A stretch of DNA of 64,000 nucleotides. It comes from an uncultured Blautia sp. GTDB lineage: Bacteria; Bacillota; Clostridia; Lachnospirales; Lachnospiraceae. Position numbers and translations under genes: made by a program. This document shows positions 43,204 to 53,250 of this stretch, piece after piece. Positions within the stretch are counted from its first letter, which is position 1; every line of letters starts with the position of its first letter. The stretch lies in NCBI GenBank assembly GCA_900541985.1, contig UQLX01000002.1, positions 62,001-126,000 on the forward strand, given 5' to 3'. Under the pieces are notes generated by a model. The model was not told where the DNA came from. It saw nothing but the letters and a program-made list of their open reading frames with translations, and made no database searches.

Positions 43204-45055
43204 AGCATACACCTCCTTTATATTTCGCTGCTCCGCAGCCAGAGCATCTCTGGCGGCAGTTCGGTGTCACTGTTTCTGCCTGAGCCTGTTTCCATTCACG
43301 GATCAGGAATTCCTTAGACACACCTGCATCTATAAAATCCCAGGGAAGGATCTCATCCGTCTCTCTCTGCCGTAATGTATAGAACTCCATATCTACACCC
43401 GTTTCCGCAAAAGCCTCCTTCCAGATCTCATAATGGAAGTTTTCTGACCATGCATCATATAATGCGCCTTTTTCGTATGCCTTTCTGATCACCTGGGCGC
43501 TTCTGCGGTCGCCTCTTGCAAGAAGTCCCTCCAGTACAGTGACATCTGGTTCATGCCAGCTGTAGCGGATGCTTCTCTGATTCAGCTGAGAGCGAATCTC
43601 ATTTTTAACAATTTTTGCTTTTTCAACAAATTCTTCTTCTCTGTACATAGGCGCCCACTGAAACGGAGTAAACGGCTTGGGAACAAAGAAGGATGTGCTG
43701 ACATTGATCTGAACCTTCCCATTACGCTGGTCTTTTGGTATCTCATAATAGCGTTCCGCAATTTTTTCCGCCAGATGAGCGATCCCTTTCATGTCCTCTT
43801 CTGTTTCTGTAGGAAGACCCAGCATAAAATAAAGTTTTACCCGATTCCAGCCCCCTTCAAATGCCTCTCCGGCACCATGAAGGATATCTTCTTCTGTCAG
43901 TCCCTTATTGATCACATCCCGGAGCCGCTGGGAACCGGCCTCCGGTGCAAAGGTAAGGCTGCTCTTTTTTACATCCTGTACCTTGCTCATTACATCCAGC
44001 GCAAAAGCATCAATACGAAGCGACGGAAGAGATATATTCACTGCTTTATCACGGAATTCATCAATAAGAAAAGTTACCAGTTCTTTCAGTTCACTGTAAT
44101 CGCTGGAGCTTAAGGAGCTCAGAGAAATCTCCTCATGTCCTGTGTTCTTCAGCATGATCCTTGCAGAATTCTTCAGGGATTCCACCTGACGTTCTCTGGT
44201 AGGACGATAAATCATTCCCGCCTGACAGAAACGACAGCCACGGATGCATCCTCTCTGGATTTCCAGGGTTACTCGATCCTGAGTTGCCTTAATAAAAGGT
44301 ACCACCGGGGATTCCAGGTTATTATAATCAGCTTTCATATCCATAACCAGCTGTTTTTCCACTTTTAAAGGCGCTTCCGGTCGATTAGGAGTAAAAGAAG
44401 CAATGGTGCCATCTTCCTTATAGGTCACATCATAAAATGCAGGTACATAAATTCCCGGAATACGGGCAGCCTTCAAAAGAAACTCTTCTTTGGAGCCTCC
44501 TGCTTTTTTATTGGAAATGTAGGCATCAAACAGTGCATTATAAGAAATTTCTCCCTCTCCAATATAAAAAAGATCAAAAAATGGCGCCAGAGGTTCCGGG
44601 TTGTAGGCACAGGCTCCTCCGCCTATCACGATCGGACAGGTCTCGTCTCTGTCACATGCCAGCAGAGGAATACCGGAAAGATCCAACAGCTGAAGCACAT
44701 TGGTGTAGCACATTTCATAGCCAAGAGTGATTCCAAGCATGTCAAAATCCTTTACCGGATCCTGTGATTCCAGGGCAAAAAGAGGAATTTTCTCTTCCCT
44801 CATAATCTTGTCCAGATCTGTCCATGGTGAAAACAGACGCTCACACCATACATCCTCTCGTTTATTAAAGCTGTCATACAGAATTGCCATACCCAGATTG
44901 GACATACCAATTTCATAAGTATCGGGGAAAGCCATACAAAACCTGAGCCCGATCTTTTCTTTTTCTTTCATTACAGAGTTGACTTCACCGCCAATATAGC
45001 GGGCGGCCTTGTCTATGCTCATTAATATTTCGTCACTTAATGCTAATTTTCTCAT
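43187..45055 (-). CDS. TIGR03960 family B12-binding radical SAM protein
   Basis: 622 residues: an N-terminal cobalamin-binding-like domain, then the radical SAM core with the 4Fe-4S motif in RGCIRGCRFCQAG near residue 272, and a C-terminal Cys-rich tail (CRQRCSGCGAA). The reaction is unknown; genomic linkage to DUF2344, RNase G and L21 suggests RNA or ribosome modification. Its end overlaps the DUF2344 start by 17 bases. Confidence 0.9.
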   Translation of the reverse strand: MRKLALSDEILMSIDKAARYIGGEVNSVMKEKEKIGLRFCMAFPDTYEIGMSNLGMAILYDSFNKREDVWCERLFSPWTDLDKIMREEKIPLFALESQDPVKDFDMLGITLGYEMCYTNVLQLLDLSGIPLLACDRDETCPIVIGGGACAYNPEPLAPFFDLFYIGEGEISYNALFDAYISNKKAGGSKEEFLLKAARIPGIYVPAFYDVTYKEDGTIASFTPNRPEAPLKVEKQLVMDMKADYNNLESPVVPFIKATQDRVTLEIQRGCIRGCRFCQAGMIYRPTRERQVESLKNSARIMLKNTGHEEISLSSLSSSDYSELKELVTFLIDEFRDKAVNISLPSLRIDAFALDVMSKVQDVKKSSLTFAPEAGSQRLRDVINKGLTEEDILHGAGEAFEGGWNRVKLYFMLGLPTETEEDMKGIAHLAEKIAERYYEIPKDQRNGKVQINVSTSFFVPKPFTPFQWAPMYREEEFVEKAKIVKNEIRSQLNQRSIRYSWHEPDVTVLEGLLARGDRRSAQVIRKAYEKGALYDAWSENFHYEIWKEAFAETGVDMEFYTLRQRETDEILPWDFIDAGVSKEFLIREWKQAQAETVTPNCRQRCSGCGAAKYKGGVCCESKN

Positions 45056-45138
45056 TTTTTCCCTTTCGGTGATTTTTGTATACTTCTCTATTATTTAACA
45101 CAAGAAAAAATAATACGTCAAGTAAAACTGCAGGGGCA

Positions 45139-46992
45139 TTATTCCAGTGCCACACCCCATATTTTACAGTCTCTCGTTCCGACCACCGCCATACTTCCAT
45201 ATACAGCGGGGGTTGCTTCGATCACACCTTCGCTTAAGGAAAAGGTATCATAAACCTCTCCGGTCTTTCCGTTCAGAAGATACATATTTCCATCACTGCT
45301 GCAGTAGATCACACGTCCGGTCTTCTCTTTGTCATATACACATACCGGAGAAGACCATGCATAACCGGATTTATGTTCCCATGCCTTTTTCCCGGTTTTT
45401 TTATCCAGACAATGAAGAATGCCTGTGGCATTGTCCTCTGTCTTGGATACTGTCACATAAATATAATCCTTCAGATCATTTTTTCCAGTAGCAATCGTAG
45501 ACTGTACTCCGCCGGATACCCCGTCATCCGTGTAGCACTGGTAATCCGTCTGCCAGACGATCTCTCCTGTTTCTGCATCAATCTTCCACACCGGAACCGT
45601 AGCCTGATCATAGCTTCTCCATCCCAGGCGGAAAGAAGTACTCACATACAGATAAAGGTGTCCGTCTTCTATGGAAAGAACCGGGGTAGAGTTGGAATCA
45701 TCCAGAATATCCTGAACCCAGATCAGCTGCATGGTATTCAGATCCAGGCACATGAGGTTTCCTCCATTATCGGATGTAAACAGGTAATTCTTGTAAACAG
45801 CTGCGCTGACCTCCATTCCTACCCAGAAGGATTCTGTGCTGCTTCTTGTTCCGTAATAATGCCATTTCACTGTTTTTCCCGGATTGACAGACAGAGTTCC
45901 TGCTTTTGGATCATACTGTGTATTCAGCTTGATCAGGTACAGGATTCCGTTTTCGCCCGGATAGATCAGGGTATCTGTTTCCGCATCTACCAGAGCAGAG
46001 GAATCAAAGAAGCTCAGGCTTCCCCTCAGAGAAAACGGATCATTATCTCCAAAGGTATACATCGTGCTGCAGTCCAGAAGATTTACCACAAATACTCTGG
46101 CCGTTCCCTGGTCGCTGTTATAGCCCGCACCTACATAAAGAATCGGATAACCTCTGGGATCCAGTGCACCGGAACCCTTAAAGGTATATCCAAGGTAAAG
46201 AGGCTCCCGGGTATCTTTTCCGGTCTCCAGATCAAGGAAATAAACATAGCCGTCCATACAGGCATAGATTACCTCTACCAGATCATCCTTTTTCTTTGCC
46301 CAGTCATACATATTCATATGGGCTTTTGTCTCTCTGGACCACTTTTGCATCAAAGGCTGTCCGGTCCATCCACTTCCGGTCCATACAGTTCCCTGTGATG
46401 AAAGAGCCCCGGTATCTCTGGACCATTTGTCCGACAGCTTATTATTCTTCAGCGAGGCCGTTCCATATACTCCACCGTCACGGAAATTATTTCCCCGGAA
46501 GGTCGCAATGCCTTTTAGCTCCGTATACTCACTTCCCTCTTTAAAGGTAATCTCACTGTCCGGTGTGTAAGAAGCAACGCTGTCAAGAATGTTTCCGTCT
46601 ATTTCAAGCTCTGTAGACGCAATGAGGTTTTCCGGTCTGGTGGATTCCACACTGTGAGGGGCAAAGGGAATTTCCCTGGATTCTTCCATTTCAAGAAGCT
46701 GCCCCTCTTTTTTCTCTGCCGCCGTCTCTACAGTCTTTTTGGAGTCTTCCAGAAAATAACGACCTGCTTTTATGATGAAATGAATCCCTGCTCCGCCTGC
46801 CAGACATATAACAAGCAGAAGAACAGCCGCCTTAACAGGAAATCTTCGTTTTCTTTTTCTGGAGGAGGGTTTCACTCCGGTCGGGGCTTTCCGTGATATT
46901 TTTGCAGAAGTATGTTCTGTTTTTTTTACCGGCTGCGGTCTTGGCGGCTGGTAATGACTTCTTCTTACATGTGAGTTTCTCTTTTGTTTCAT
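45139..46992 (-). CDS. membrane-anchored PQQ-like beta-propeller protein
   Basis: 617 residues from the ATG with AGGAGA six bases upstream. A long basic cytoplasmic N-terminus, one membrane helix (about 54-76) and an extracellular beta-propeller with repeated PQQ-type blades (LIWVQDILDDSNSTPVLSIE, GEIVWQTDYQ, KKAWEHKSGYAWSSPVCVYD). Such proteins may be scaffolds for envelope assembly or bind carbohydrates. Function unknown. Confidence 0.8.
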   Translation of the reverse strand: MKQKRNSHVRRSHYQPPRPQPVKKTEHTSAKISRKAPTGVKPSSRKRKRRFPVKAAVLLLVICLAGGAGIHFIIKAGRYFLEDSKKTVETAAEKKEGQLLEMEESREIPFAPHSVESTRPENLIASTELEIDGNILDSVASYTPDSEITFKEGSEYTELKGIATFRGNNFRDGGVYGTASLKNNKLSDKWSRDTGALSSQGTVWTGSGWTGQPLMQKWSRETKAHMNMYDWAKKKDDLVEVIYACMDGYVYFLDLETGKDTREPLYLGYTFKGSGALDPRGYPILYVGAGYNSDQGTARVFVVNLLDCSTMYTFGDNDPFSLRGSLSFFDSSALVDAETDTLIYPGENGILYLIKLNTQYDPKAGTLSVNPGKTVKWHYYGTRSSTESFWVGMEVSAAVYKNYLFTSDNGGNLMCLDLNTMQLIWVQDILDDSNSTPVLSIEDGHLYLYVSTSFRLGWRSYDQATVPVWKIDAETGEIVWQTDYQCYTDDGVSGGVQSTIATGKNDLKDYIYVTVSKTEDNATGILHCLDKKTGKKAWEHKSGYAWSSPVCVYDKEKTGRVIYCSSDGNMYLLNGKTGEVYDTFSLSEGVIEATPAVYGSMAVVGTRDCKIWGVALE

Positions 46993-47058
46993 ACGTTTTC
47001 TCCTGGATAACACGGCAAAAGACCAGAGAACAGTCTCTGGCCATGCCTAATTTTAAAT

Positions 47059-48342
47059 CTATCTTCTTGCGAGTTCCCCGGTGATCTCTTCCCAGGTAAC
47101 TCCTTTTTCCACCATCAGTACCATAACATGATAGAGGAAATCTGAAATTTCATATTTAATCTCATCCTTGTCCGGATTTTTGGCCGCAATTACAATTTCT
47201 GTACATTCCTCACCGACTTTTTTCAGGATCTTGTCAATTCCCTTGTCAAAAAGATAATTGGTATACGATCCTTCCTTTGGATGGATTTTTCTGTCCATGA
47301 TCACATCATATACCTCCTGAAAAACACGGAGAGGGTTGGTGTCATCATACTCTTTTTTAATCAGGGGCTGGAAAAAACAACTTCTGTTCCCTGTGTGGCA
47401 GGCAGCTCCAATCTGGTCTACCTTTGCAAGTATCGTATCATTGTCACAGTCAAGTGTCAATGATTTTACATATTGAAAATGTCCGGAAGTAAGTCCTTTA
47501 ACCCAAAGTTCCTGACGGCTTCTGCTCCAGTAAGTCATTTTCCCTGTACGCAGTGTGGATCTGAAAGCTTCTTCATTCATATATGCCATCATCAGAACCT
47601 CATCTGTTCTATAGTCCTGCACGACAACAGGGATCAGACCGTCGCTGTTCAGTTTAAACTCCGACCACTCCAGCGCACTTTCACATATGTTTACAGGAAT
47701 TCCCTCTTCTCTGCATGCATCCTTAAACAGAAGGAGATCCGTATCAGCGGAACTCACATAGGCTCCGCTAAGCCCTCCTACCGCCGGATGTGACATAAGA
47801 CTGAGAAGCTTTTCCTTTTTGCTTTCCTCTGTATGAAGGATCACCTGCATGGCAGATACCTTTTTTACTGCATCCTGTACGGAATCCAGCGCAAGAATAC
47901 CGTCTGCATACTGTTCAATCAGTTCCTTATGGTCTGTAAATTCTTCAGAAGAAGAAATGCACACATACATTTTTTCTTTTCCAAAGCGCTTTGACATTTC
48001 TTCCAGAAGATCAATATTGCTCTGCTTGGAGAAATTCAGAGCCACCCTGGCGCAGCCGGCATAGATCAGTTTTTTTACGTCTTCCATCCGATTTATATTT
48101 CCTGCTGCCATAACCGGAATCTCCGAAGCTGCACAGATCTCCCGTATTTTTCCAATGGCTTTTTCGTGTTCCTGATCTCCTGAGGAAAAGTCAAAAACAA
48201 GAAGCTCATCTGCGCCATTGTTACTGTAAAATCCGGTAAGAGAAACAACATCTCCGTCTCCAAAAAGATTCCTCTGCCCAAATCCTGTTACTGCCCTGCC
48301 TGACTGAAGATAAAGACAGGGGATCATTAATTTATCTGCCAT
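47059..48342 (-). CDS. hisIE: HisIE with an N-terminal degenerate HisF-like domain
   Basis: 427 residues. About 215-320 is HisI, phosphoribosyl-AMP cyclohydrolase ([19 protein letters not shown], metal motifs DCDNDT and [10 protein letters not shown]). About 325-427 is HisE, phosphoribosyl-ATP pyrophosphatase ([16 protein letters not shown]). Residues 1-205 resemble a HisF/HisA TIM barrel ([16 protein letters not shown]) but the catalytic Asp of HisF (CLDV) is Tyr and no second catalytic Asp is evident, so this part is probably structural or regulatory. Last gene of the his operon. Confidence 0.88.
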   Translation of the reverse strand: MADKLMIPCLYLQSGRAVTGFGQRNLFGDGDVVSLTGFYSNNGADELLVFDFSSGDQEHEKAIGKIREICAASEIPVMAAGNINRMEDVKKLIYAGCARVALNFSKQSNIDLLEEMSKRFGKEKMYVCISSSEEFTDHKELIEQYADGILALDSVQDAVKKVSAMQVILHTEESKKEKLLSLMSHPAVGGLSGAYVSSADTDLLLFKDACREEGIPVNICESALEWSEFKLNSDGLIPVVVQDYRTDEVLMMAYMNEEAFRSTLRTGKMTYWSRSRQELWVKGLTSGHFQYVKSLTLDCDNDTILAKVDQIGAACHTGNRSCFFQPLIKKEYDDTNPLRVFQEVYDVIMDRKIHPKEGSYTNYLFDKGIDKILKKVGEECTEIVIAAKNPDKDEIKYEISDFLYHVMVLMVEKGVTWEEITGELARR

Positions 48343-48366
48343 GGATATTCTCCTTTGTGTACTTGA

Positions 48367-48954
48367 TTAAAGACTTCCTTTTGTGGAAAGTACGTCGGTG
48401 ATTCTTTCATCAAGGGAAAGCGCCTGATCAAGAGCTTTTGCAAAGCTTTTAAACATGGCTTCTGCCAGATGATGACTGTTTCCGTTTGTCAGTACCTTAA
48501 AGTGGAGATTCATCCCCGCATTGCAGGATACTGCATAAAAAAACTCCTTTACCATTTCCGAACCCATATCTCCTATTTTTTCACAGGAAAACTCTGCATC
48601 AGAGGAGTAATATGGACGTCCGGAAAGATCCACTGCGCAAAGCACAAGGACCTCGTCCATAGGAAGGATACAGCTTCCATAGCGGCGGATTCCTTTTTTA
48701 TCACCTGCCGCTTCTCTGATGGCTGTTCCAAGGACAATTCCTGTATCCTCTATCGTATGATGATCGTCCACTTTCAGATCTCCATGGACGCGCACACACA
48801 GGTCGAAAAGACCATGTCTGGTAAAGCCGTCCAGCATATGGTCAAAAAAACCCACTCCTGTAATTATGTCCGAATATCCGGTTCCATCCAGCTTCAGCTT
48901 AAGCTTGATCTCTGTTTCTTTTGTATTGCGCTCAATCGATGCCTCTCTTGTCAT
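48367..48954 (-). CDS. hisB: imidazoleglycerol-phosphate dehydratase (HisB)
   Basis: 195 residues, the monofunctional bacterial form. Metal-binding His motifs GFFDHMLDGFTRHG and KVDDHHTIEDTGIVLG are present, as is SHHLAEAMFKSFAKAL. Twelve bases downstream of hisD in the operon. Confidence 0.96.
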   Translation of the reverse strand: MTREASIERNTKETEIKLKLKLDGTGYSDIITGVGFFDHMLDGFTRHGLFDLCVRVHGDLKVDDHHTIEDTGIVLGTAIREAAGDKKGIRRYGSCILPMDEVLVLCAVDLSGRPYYSSDAEFSCEKIGDMGSEMVKEFFYAVSCNAGMNLHFKVLTNGNSHHLAEAMFKSFAKALDQALSLDERITDVLSTKGSL

Positions 48955-48965
48955 AGCTCCTCCTG

Positions 48966-50264
48966 TCAGTCTTCCTTTTCAAACCGGACTGCAACAGAAT
49001 TGGCATGTGCAGTAAGCTGTTCGGAAGCTGCAAACTGTTCAATATCTCTGTGTATCTTTTCTAACGCCTCTTTTGAATAATAAACGATACTTGATTTTTT
49101 GATAAAATCATCCACGGAAAGAGGGGAGAAAAATTTTGCGGTTCCATTGGTAGGCAATACATGATTCGGTCCTGCAAAATAATCTCCAAGGGGTTCTGAG
49201 CTGTACTCGCCGATAAAAATCGCCCCTGCATTCCTTACTTTCATCATAATCTCAAAAGGATTTCTGGTAACAATCTCCATATGCTCAGAAGCAATGGCAT
49301 TGGCTGCCTCTACTGCCTCGTCCATGTTTTCTGCAACCAGGATATATCCAAAGTTATCCAATGATTTCTGTATGATCTCTTTGCGTGAAAGAACCTTTAC
49401 AAATTCATCTGTCTCATGGCTGACCTTCTCTGCAAAATCTCTGCTTGTTGTGATCAGAATCGCTGATGCCAGTTCATCATGCTCTGCTTGCGAAAGAAGA
49501 TCTGCAGCTACGAAACGGGGATTGGCGCTGTCGTCTGCCAGTACAAGTATCTCACTTGGTCCTGCAATGGAATCAATGCTCACATGTCCATATACAGCTT
49601 TTTTGGCAAGTGCAACAAAAATATTTCCCGGTCCGACAATCTTATCTACCTTTGGAATACTCTCTGTACCGTAGGCAAGTGCTCCAATTGCCTGTGCACC
49701 TCCGACCTTGTAAATCTCGTCGGCTCCGGCCTCTTTTGCTGCAACCAGCGTGGAAGGATTGACCTTCCCATCCCTTCCCGGAGGTGTAGTCATGACAATC
49801 TGATCAACTCCGGCAACCTTTGCCGGAACAATATTCATAAGTACAGAGGAAGGATAAACCGCCTTGCCTCCCGGAACATAAACCCCTACCCGCTGAAGGG
49901 GCGTGACCTTCTGTCCCAGCATCGTGCCCTCTTCCGAGGAAGTAAACCAGCTGTTCTGCTTCTGTTTTTCATGATAGCTTCTGATGTTCACCAGCGCTTT
50001 ACGGATCACATCCACCAGAGCCGTATCTACTGCATCATAGGCTTCTCTGATCTCTTCTTCTGTTACCCGGATCGTCTGTGCTGTAATCTCTGTTTTGTCA
50101 AATTCCTTTGTGTATGCAAAAAGTGCACGATCTCCCTCTGAACGGACTCTGTTCAGGATCTCTGACACTGCATTCTCATATTTTCCATAATGATTGGGAC
50201 TTCTTTTCAGAAGATTCTCCATAATATCTTTTGTCGTTTCTTTTGTAAGTGTTACTATCCGCAT
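48966..50264 (-). CDS. hisD: histidinol dehydrogenase (HisD)
   Basis: 432 residues; last two oxidations of histidine synthesis, zinc- and NAD-dependent. Motifs: YVPGGKAVYPSSVLMN, GPGNIFVALAKK, SIAGPSEILVLAD with QAEHDELASA, and GPNHVLPTNGTAKFFS with the zinc His. The start at 50264 (MRIVTLTKET) with GGAAGAG upstream is preferred over 50276. Confidence 0.96.
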   Translation of the reverse strand: MRIVTLTKETTKDIMENLLKRSPNHYGKYENAVSEILNRVRSEGDRALFAYTKEFDKTEITAQTIRVTEEEIREAYDAVDTALVDVIRKALVNIRSYHEKQKQNSWFTSSEEGTMLGQKVTPLQRVGVYVPGGKAVYPSSVLMNIVPAKVAGVDQIVMTTPPGRDGKVNPSTLVAAKEAGADEIYKVGGAQAIGALAYGTESIPKVDKIVGPGNIFVALAKKAVYGHVSIDSIAGPSEILVLADDSANPRFVAADLLSQAEHDELASAILITTSRDFAEKVSHETDEFVKVLSRKEIIQKSLDNFGYILVAENMDEAVEAANAIASEHMEIVTRNPFEIMMKVRNAGAIFIGEYSSEPLGDYFAGPNHVLPTNGTAKFFSPLSVDDFIKKSSIVYYSKEALEKIHRDIEQFAASEQLTAHANSVAVRFEKED

Positions 50265-50301
50265 GTTCTCTTCCATCCCTTCTGTATGAAATATGGCCGG
50301 T

Positions 50302-50943
50302 TTACTCGCTGAGTACGCTGCGAAGATCGCTGATCAGCTTCCGGATCCTCTCATTTTCCATTTTCATGCTTACCTGATTCACGATCATCCGGGCAGAAAG
50401 AGGACATACCTCCTCCAGTACCTTCAGTCCGTTTTCTTTCAGAGTGCTTCCGGTTTCCACAATATCTACGATCACTTCCGACAGCCCCACAATGGGAGCA
50501 AGCTCAATGGAACCGTTCAGCTTGATGATCTCGACTGTCTGGTGCTTTTTATTATAAAAATAGTCCTTTGCAATATTCGGATATTTAGTCGCTACCCGGA
50601 TCAGCTGGTTGTTATGCAGAAGCTCTCTGGCACTTTCCGGTCCGCATACACACATACGGCATGCTCCAAATCCCAGATCCATGACCTCGTAAAGCTTTCT
50701 TCCCTCTTCCAGAATGGTATCCTTTCCTGTGATGCCTATATCAGCCGCACCATATTCCACATAAGTAGGAACATCCGGTCCTTTAGCCAGGAAAAATTTC
50801 AGTTTTAATTCTTCATTAACAAAAATCAGTTTTCTGGAATCACGATCCCGGATTTCTTCACAGGTGATTCCTATTTTTTCAAAAATATCCAGTGTTTTCT
50901 GAGCCAGACGTCCTTTTGTCAGTGCAATAGTCAGATATCTCAT
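50302..50943 (-). CDS. hisG: ATP phosphoribosyltransferase, short form (HisG)
   Basis: 213 residues, the short HisG lacking the regulatory domain; it needs HisZ, encoded just upstream. Signature [20 protein letters not shown] is visible. First committed step of histidine synthesis. Overlaps hisZ by 4 bases. Confidence 0.96.
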   Translation of the reverse strand: MRYLTIALTKGRLAQKTLDIFEKIGITCEEIRDRDSRKLIFVNEELKLKFFLAKGPDVPTYVEYGAADIGITGKDTILEEGRKLYEVMDLGFGACRMCVCGPESARELLHNNQLIRVATKYPNIAKDYFYNKKHQTVEIIKLNGSIELAPIVGLSEVIVDIVETGSTLKENGLKVLEEVCPLSARMIVNQVSMKMENERIRKLISDLRSVLSE

Positions 50944-52061
50944 TCCGTGCCCTCCTTTTTCTTACGCAGAGCCACATGTCTGCCCTCTTTTCTCAACCTC
51001 TGGGCTTTCACCACAGCCTCTTCCAGAGTGTCCTCGGTATATGTAAGAATATAAGGGCTTTCCTGTCGGAAGGTTTCGATCTTCTGTCTGGACAGCGCTG
51101 TAAGAAGACTGTCCACTACGATCACAAAACCTGTGGATGCCGCAGATGTTCCAAAATGCTTCAGAAGCTCATTATAACGTCCGCCTTTTACAAGTGGCTC
51201 GCCTGTGCCGTAGGTATAAGCCTGAAAAATAATGCCGGTATAATACTGAATCTTGCTCACCATGCCAAAATCAAAACTGATATATTTTTCATAACCATAC
51301 AGCTTAAGGATCTCATAAATTTTTTCAAGACGCTTCACTGCTTCTACTGCCATGGAATTTCCGGTAAGAGAACGGGCTCTGTCCAGAATCTCTCTGGAAC
51401 CGAACAGATGAGGAAGCTCTTTCAGAGCCTCTGAAAGAACAGGATCCAGCTGCTGGCTGCTTACCAGTTCCTCTACGCCAAAATAATTCTTTTCGGAAAT
51501 CAGCGTACGCAGACGCTCCTCCGCATCCTCTCCCAGATTTGCTTCTTTCAGAAGAGATTTAAAATAATCCACCTGTCCGACACTAACCTGAAATTCTCTC
51601 AATCCGGAAGAAAGAAGACACTCTACCGTCATTGCAAGAAGCTCTGCATCTGCCTCCGGAGAATCATCCCCGATACGTTCCACTCCCATCTGAGTCGTTT
51701 CTTTCAGACGCCCCTGGTAACTGGAACTGTTTACAAAGGCCTGGCCTGTATAAAACAAGGTAACCGTTTCTTTAGCCGGGGAAAAATATGTGGCGCATGC
51801 CCTCGAAACAGAAGGTGTGAAATCTGGTCTCAGGACAAGTGTGTTTCCCTCTCTGTCAAAAAATTTATACAGATCTCTGGACGGAACCGTACCAACTTCT
51901 CTGCTGAACACCTCGAAATATTCAAATGTGGGAGTTTCTATTTCCTCATATCCGTATCCCTGAAATACTTTCCGGATCCGGTTCTGAAGCTCGTGCTTCT
52001 GGCTGCACTCTCTGCTGTAGATATCACGTACTCCTTCCGGTGTGTGAAAAATCTTTTCCAT
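50940..52061 (-). CDS. hisZ: ATP phosphoribosyltransferase regulatory subunit (HisZ)
   Basis: 373 residues, a histidyl-tRNA synthetase paralogue without tRNA-binding domain ([32 protein letters not shown] with the class II motif 2-like region). Forms the octamer with HisG and confers histidine feedback. First gene of hisZGDB-IE; hisC, hisH, hisA and hisF are not in the window. Confidence 0.95.
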   Translation of the reverse strand: MEKIFHTPEGVRDIYSRECSQKHELQNRIRKVFQGYGYEEIETPTFEYFEVFSREVGTVPSRDLYKFFDREGNTLVLRPDFTPSVSRACATYFSPAKETVTLFYTGQAFVNSSSYQGRLKETTQMGVERIGDDSPEADAELLAMTVECLLSSGLREFQVSVGQVDYFKSLLKEANLGEDAEERLRTLISEKNYFGVEELVSSQQLDPVLSEALKELPHLFGSREILDRARSLTGNSMAVEAVKRLEKIYEILKLYGYEKYISFDFGMVSKIQYYTGIIFQAYTYGTGEPLVKGGRYNELLKHFGTSAASTGFVIVVDSLLTALSRQKIETFRQESPYILTYTEDTLEEAVVKAQRLRKEGRHVALRKKKEGTE

Positions 52062-52124
52062 AATCGTTTCCTCCTCAAAGCATTGCTTTAGTCCACTACC
52101 ATGTTACTAGATGAAATATCTAAG

Positions 52125-52153
52125 ATTATAGTAAATTACACAGAGATTGTCAA
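52125..52153 (-). promoter_or_regulatory. SigA-type promoter of the his operon
   Basis: Minus strand TTGACA (52148-52153), a 17-base spacer and TATAAT (52125-52130), both perfect consensus. The -35 overlaps the last codons of recU. The leader is only about 60 bases, too short for a T-box. Confidence 0.88.
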
Positions 52154-52680
52154 TCCCGTAAATTCAAATCTGTTTTCAGTCCCTCCAGAAACGGGATAAA
52201 AAACCCTCCCTGTCTGGGAAGATAATAGCACTTGTTTAATTCTTCCCTTCGGAAGCTTTTTCTTCCGCCGTTCTCCATACGCTTCCAGAACCCCAGAAGT
52301 TCCCGCAGCGGAAGATAATAAAAAAGATCTGCACTGCTGAAAAAGAGCAGAAAGAATGCAATTCCTCCCTGCTCTTCAAAGGCCTTCATAAACTCCACCT
52401 GATGAGGATGGATATTGCTTAACGGAAACGTATCTGTACGACATTCTTTTGCATCAAAGCACACCGGGATCCCCTGTACCGCACCTATATAATCCACAGT
52501 ACTTTTCTGTTCAAAATATGCCAGTGTGATCTGATGGTGGCTTTTGTCCATTTTTACAGGTGTGATAGGAGTAGGGATTTTCTGGATCAGCGCCAGTTTT
52601 TTTTCCGCATACTGTTCATTTGTCCGATTGATCAGTTCCTCCAGGGTGGAACCCCGGAGGCCTCTGCTTACCCATGCCAT
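52150..52680 (-). CDS. recU: Holliday junction resolvase RecU
   Basis: 176 residues; cuts four-way junctions during recombination and chromosome segregation. The N-terminal GLRGSTLEELINRTNEQYAE and nuclease motif VDYIGAVQGIPVCFDAKE (Asp and Glu-x-Lys type site) are diagnostic. Thirteen bases after lepB's stop is its start; both are read leftward. Confidence 0.92.
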   Translation of the reverse strand: MAWVSRGLRGSTLEELINRTNEQYAEKKLALIQKIPTPITPVKMDKSHHQITLAYFEQKSTVDYIGAVQGIPVCFDAKECRTDTFPLSNIHPHQVEFMKAFEEQGGIAFFLLFFSSADLFYYLPLRELLGFWKRMENGGRKSFRREELNKCYYLPRQGGFFIPFLEGLKTDLNLRD

Positions 52681-52692
52681 AAAACACTCCTG

Positions 52693-53250
52693 CTATTTCA
52701 GCATTTTGACAGACGGGAAATAGCGAACAACGGCTTTTCCGACAATCTGATCAAAGGAAACGAATGTGTTATCCCAGAATCTGGAGTCCCTGGAATTTTC
52801 TCTGTTGTCTCCAAGCATAAAGTAAGAATCCTCCGGCACTACATAAGGACCGTAATCTCCCTTCGGAGTTTCCGGCACAAAGCTGTCATCCAATGGCTCT
52901 TCCGCCCCGTCAATATATACCTTTCCGTTTCGGATCTCCACGGTTTCCCCGGGAAGTCCGATCAGTCGTTTGATAAAAAGCTGGCTTTCATCATCCGGAT
53001 ATTTAAAGATAATGATATCAAACCGCTCCGGATCCTTTGTCTTTTTGCTGATGTGCTTTCCAAAAAGGTCTGCATTGATGCCATATGCAAGACGGAAGCC
53101 AAATACCCGGTCTCCTGTCATAATGGTATTTTCCATTGATTCTGACGGGATCTTTGCATTAATAAGCACAAAATTATTAACAAACAGAACGATCACAACT
53201 ACAATAACGATCATTTTTACATAATCCCAGATTTCATTCCAGATTTTCAT
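52693..53250 (-). CDS. lepB: signal peptidase I (LepB)
   Basis: 185 residues; one N-terminal membrane helix (about 11-32), catalytic Ser38 in IPSESMENTI and Lys94 in FIKRLIGLPGE, and the GDNRENSRDSRFW box near residue 148. Removes signal peptides outside the membrane. Overlaps the RluA-type gene by 17 bases. Confidence 0.95.
   Translation of the reverse strand: MKIWNEIWDYVKMIVIVVVIVLFVNNFVLINAKIPSESMENTIMTGDRVFGFRLAYGINADLFGKHISKKTKDPERFDIIIFKYPDDESQLFIKRLIGLPGETVEIRNGKVYIDGAEEPLDDSFVPETPKGDYGPYVVPEDSYFMLGDNRENSRDSRFWDNTFVSFDQIVGKAVVRYFPSVKMLK

Noticed and set aside
45373..46398. 341-codon plus-strand ORF opposite the PQQ-propeller gene
   Set aside because: Antisense shadow of a strongly biased coding strand; no motif, no ribosome binding site.
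52062..52149. T-box or attenuator ahead of hisZ
   Set aside because: The promoter is found at 52125-52153, leaving a leader of about 60 bases with no hairpin ladder or T-box sequence.
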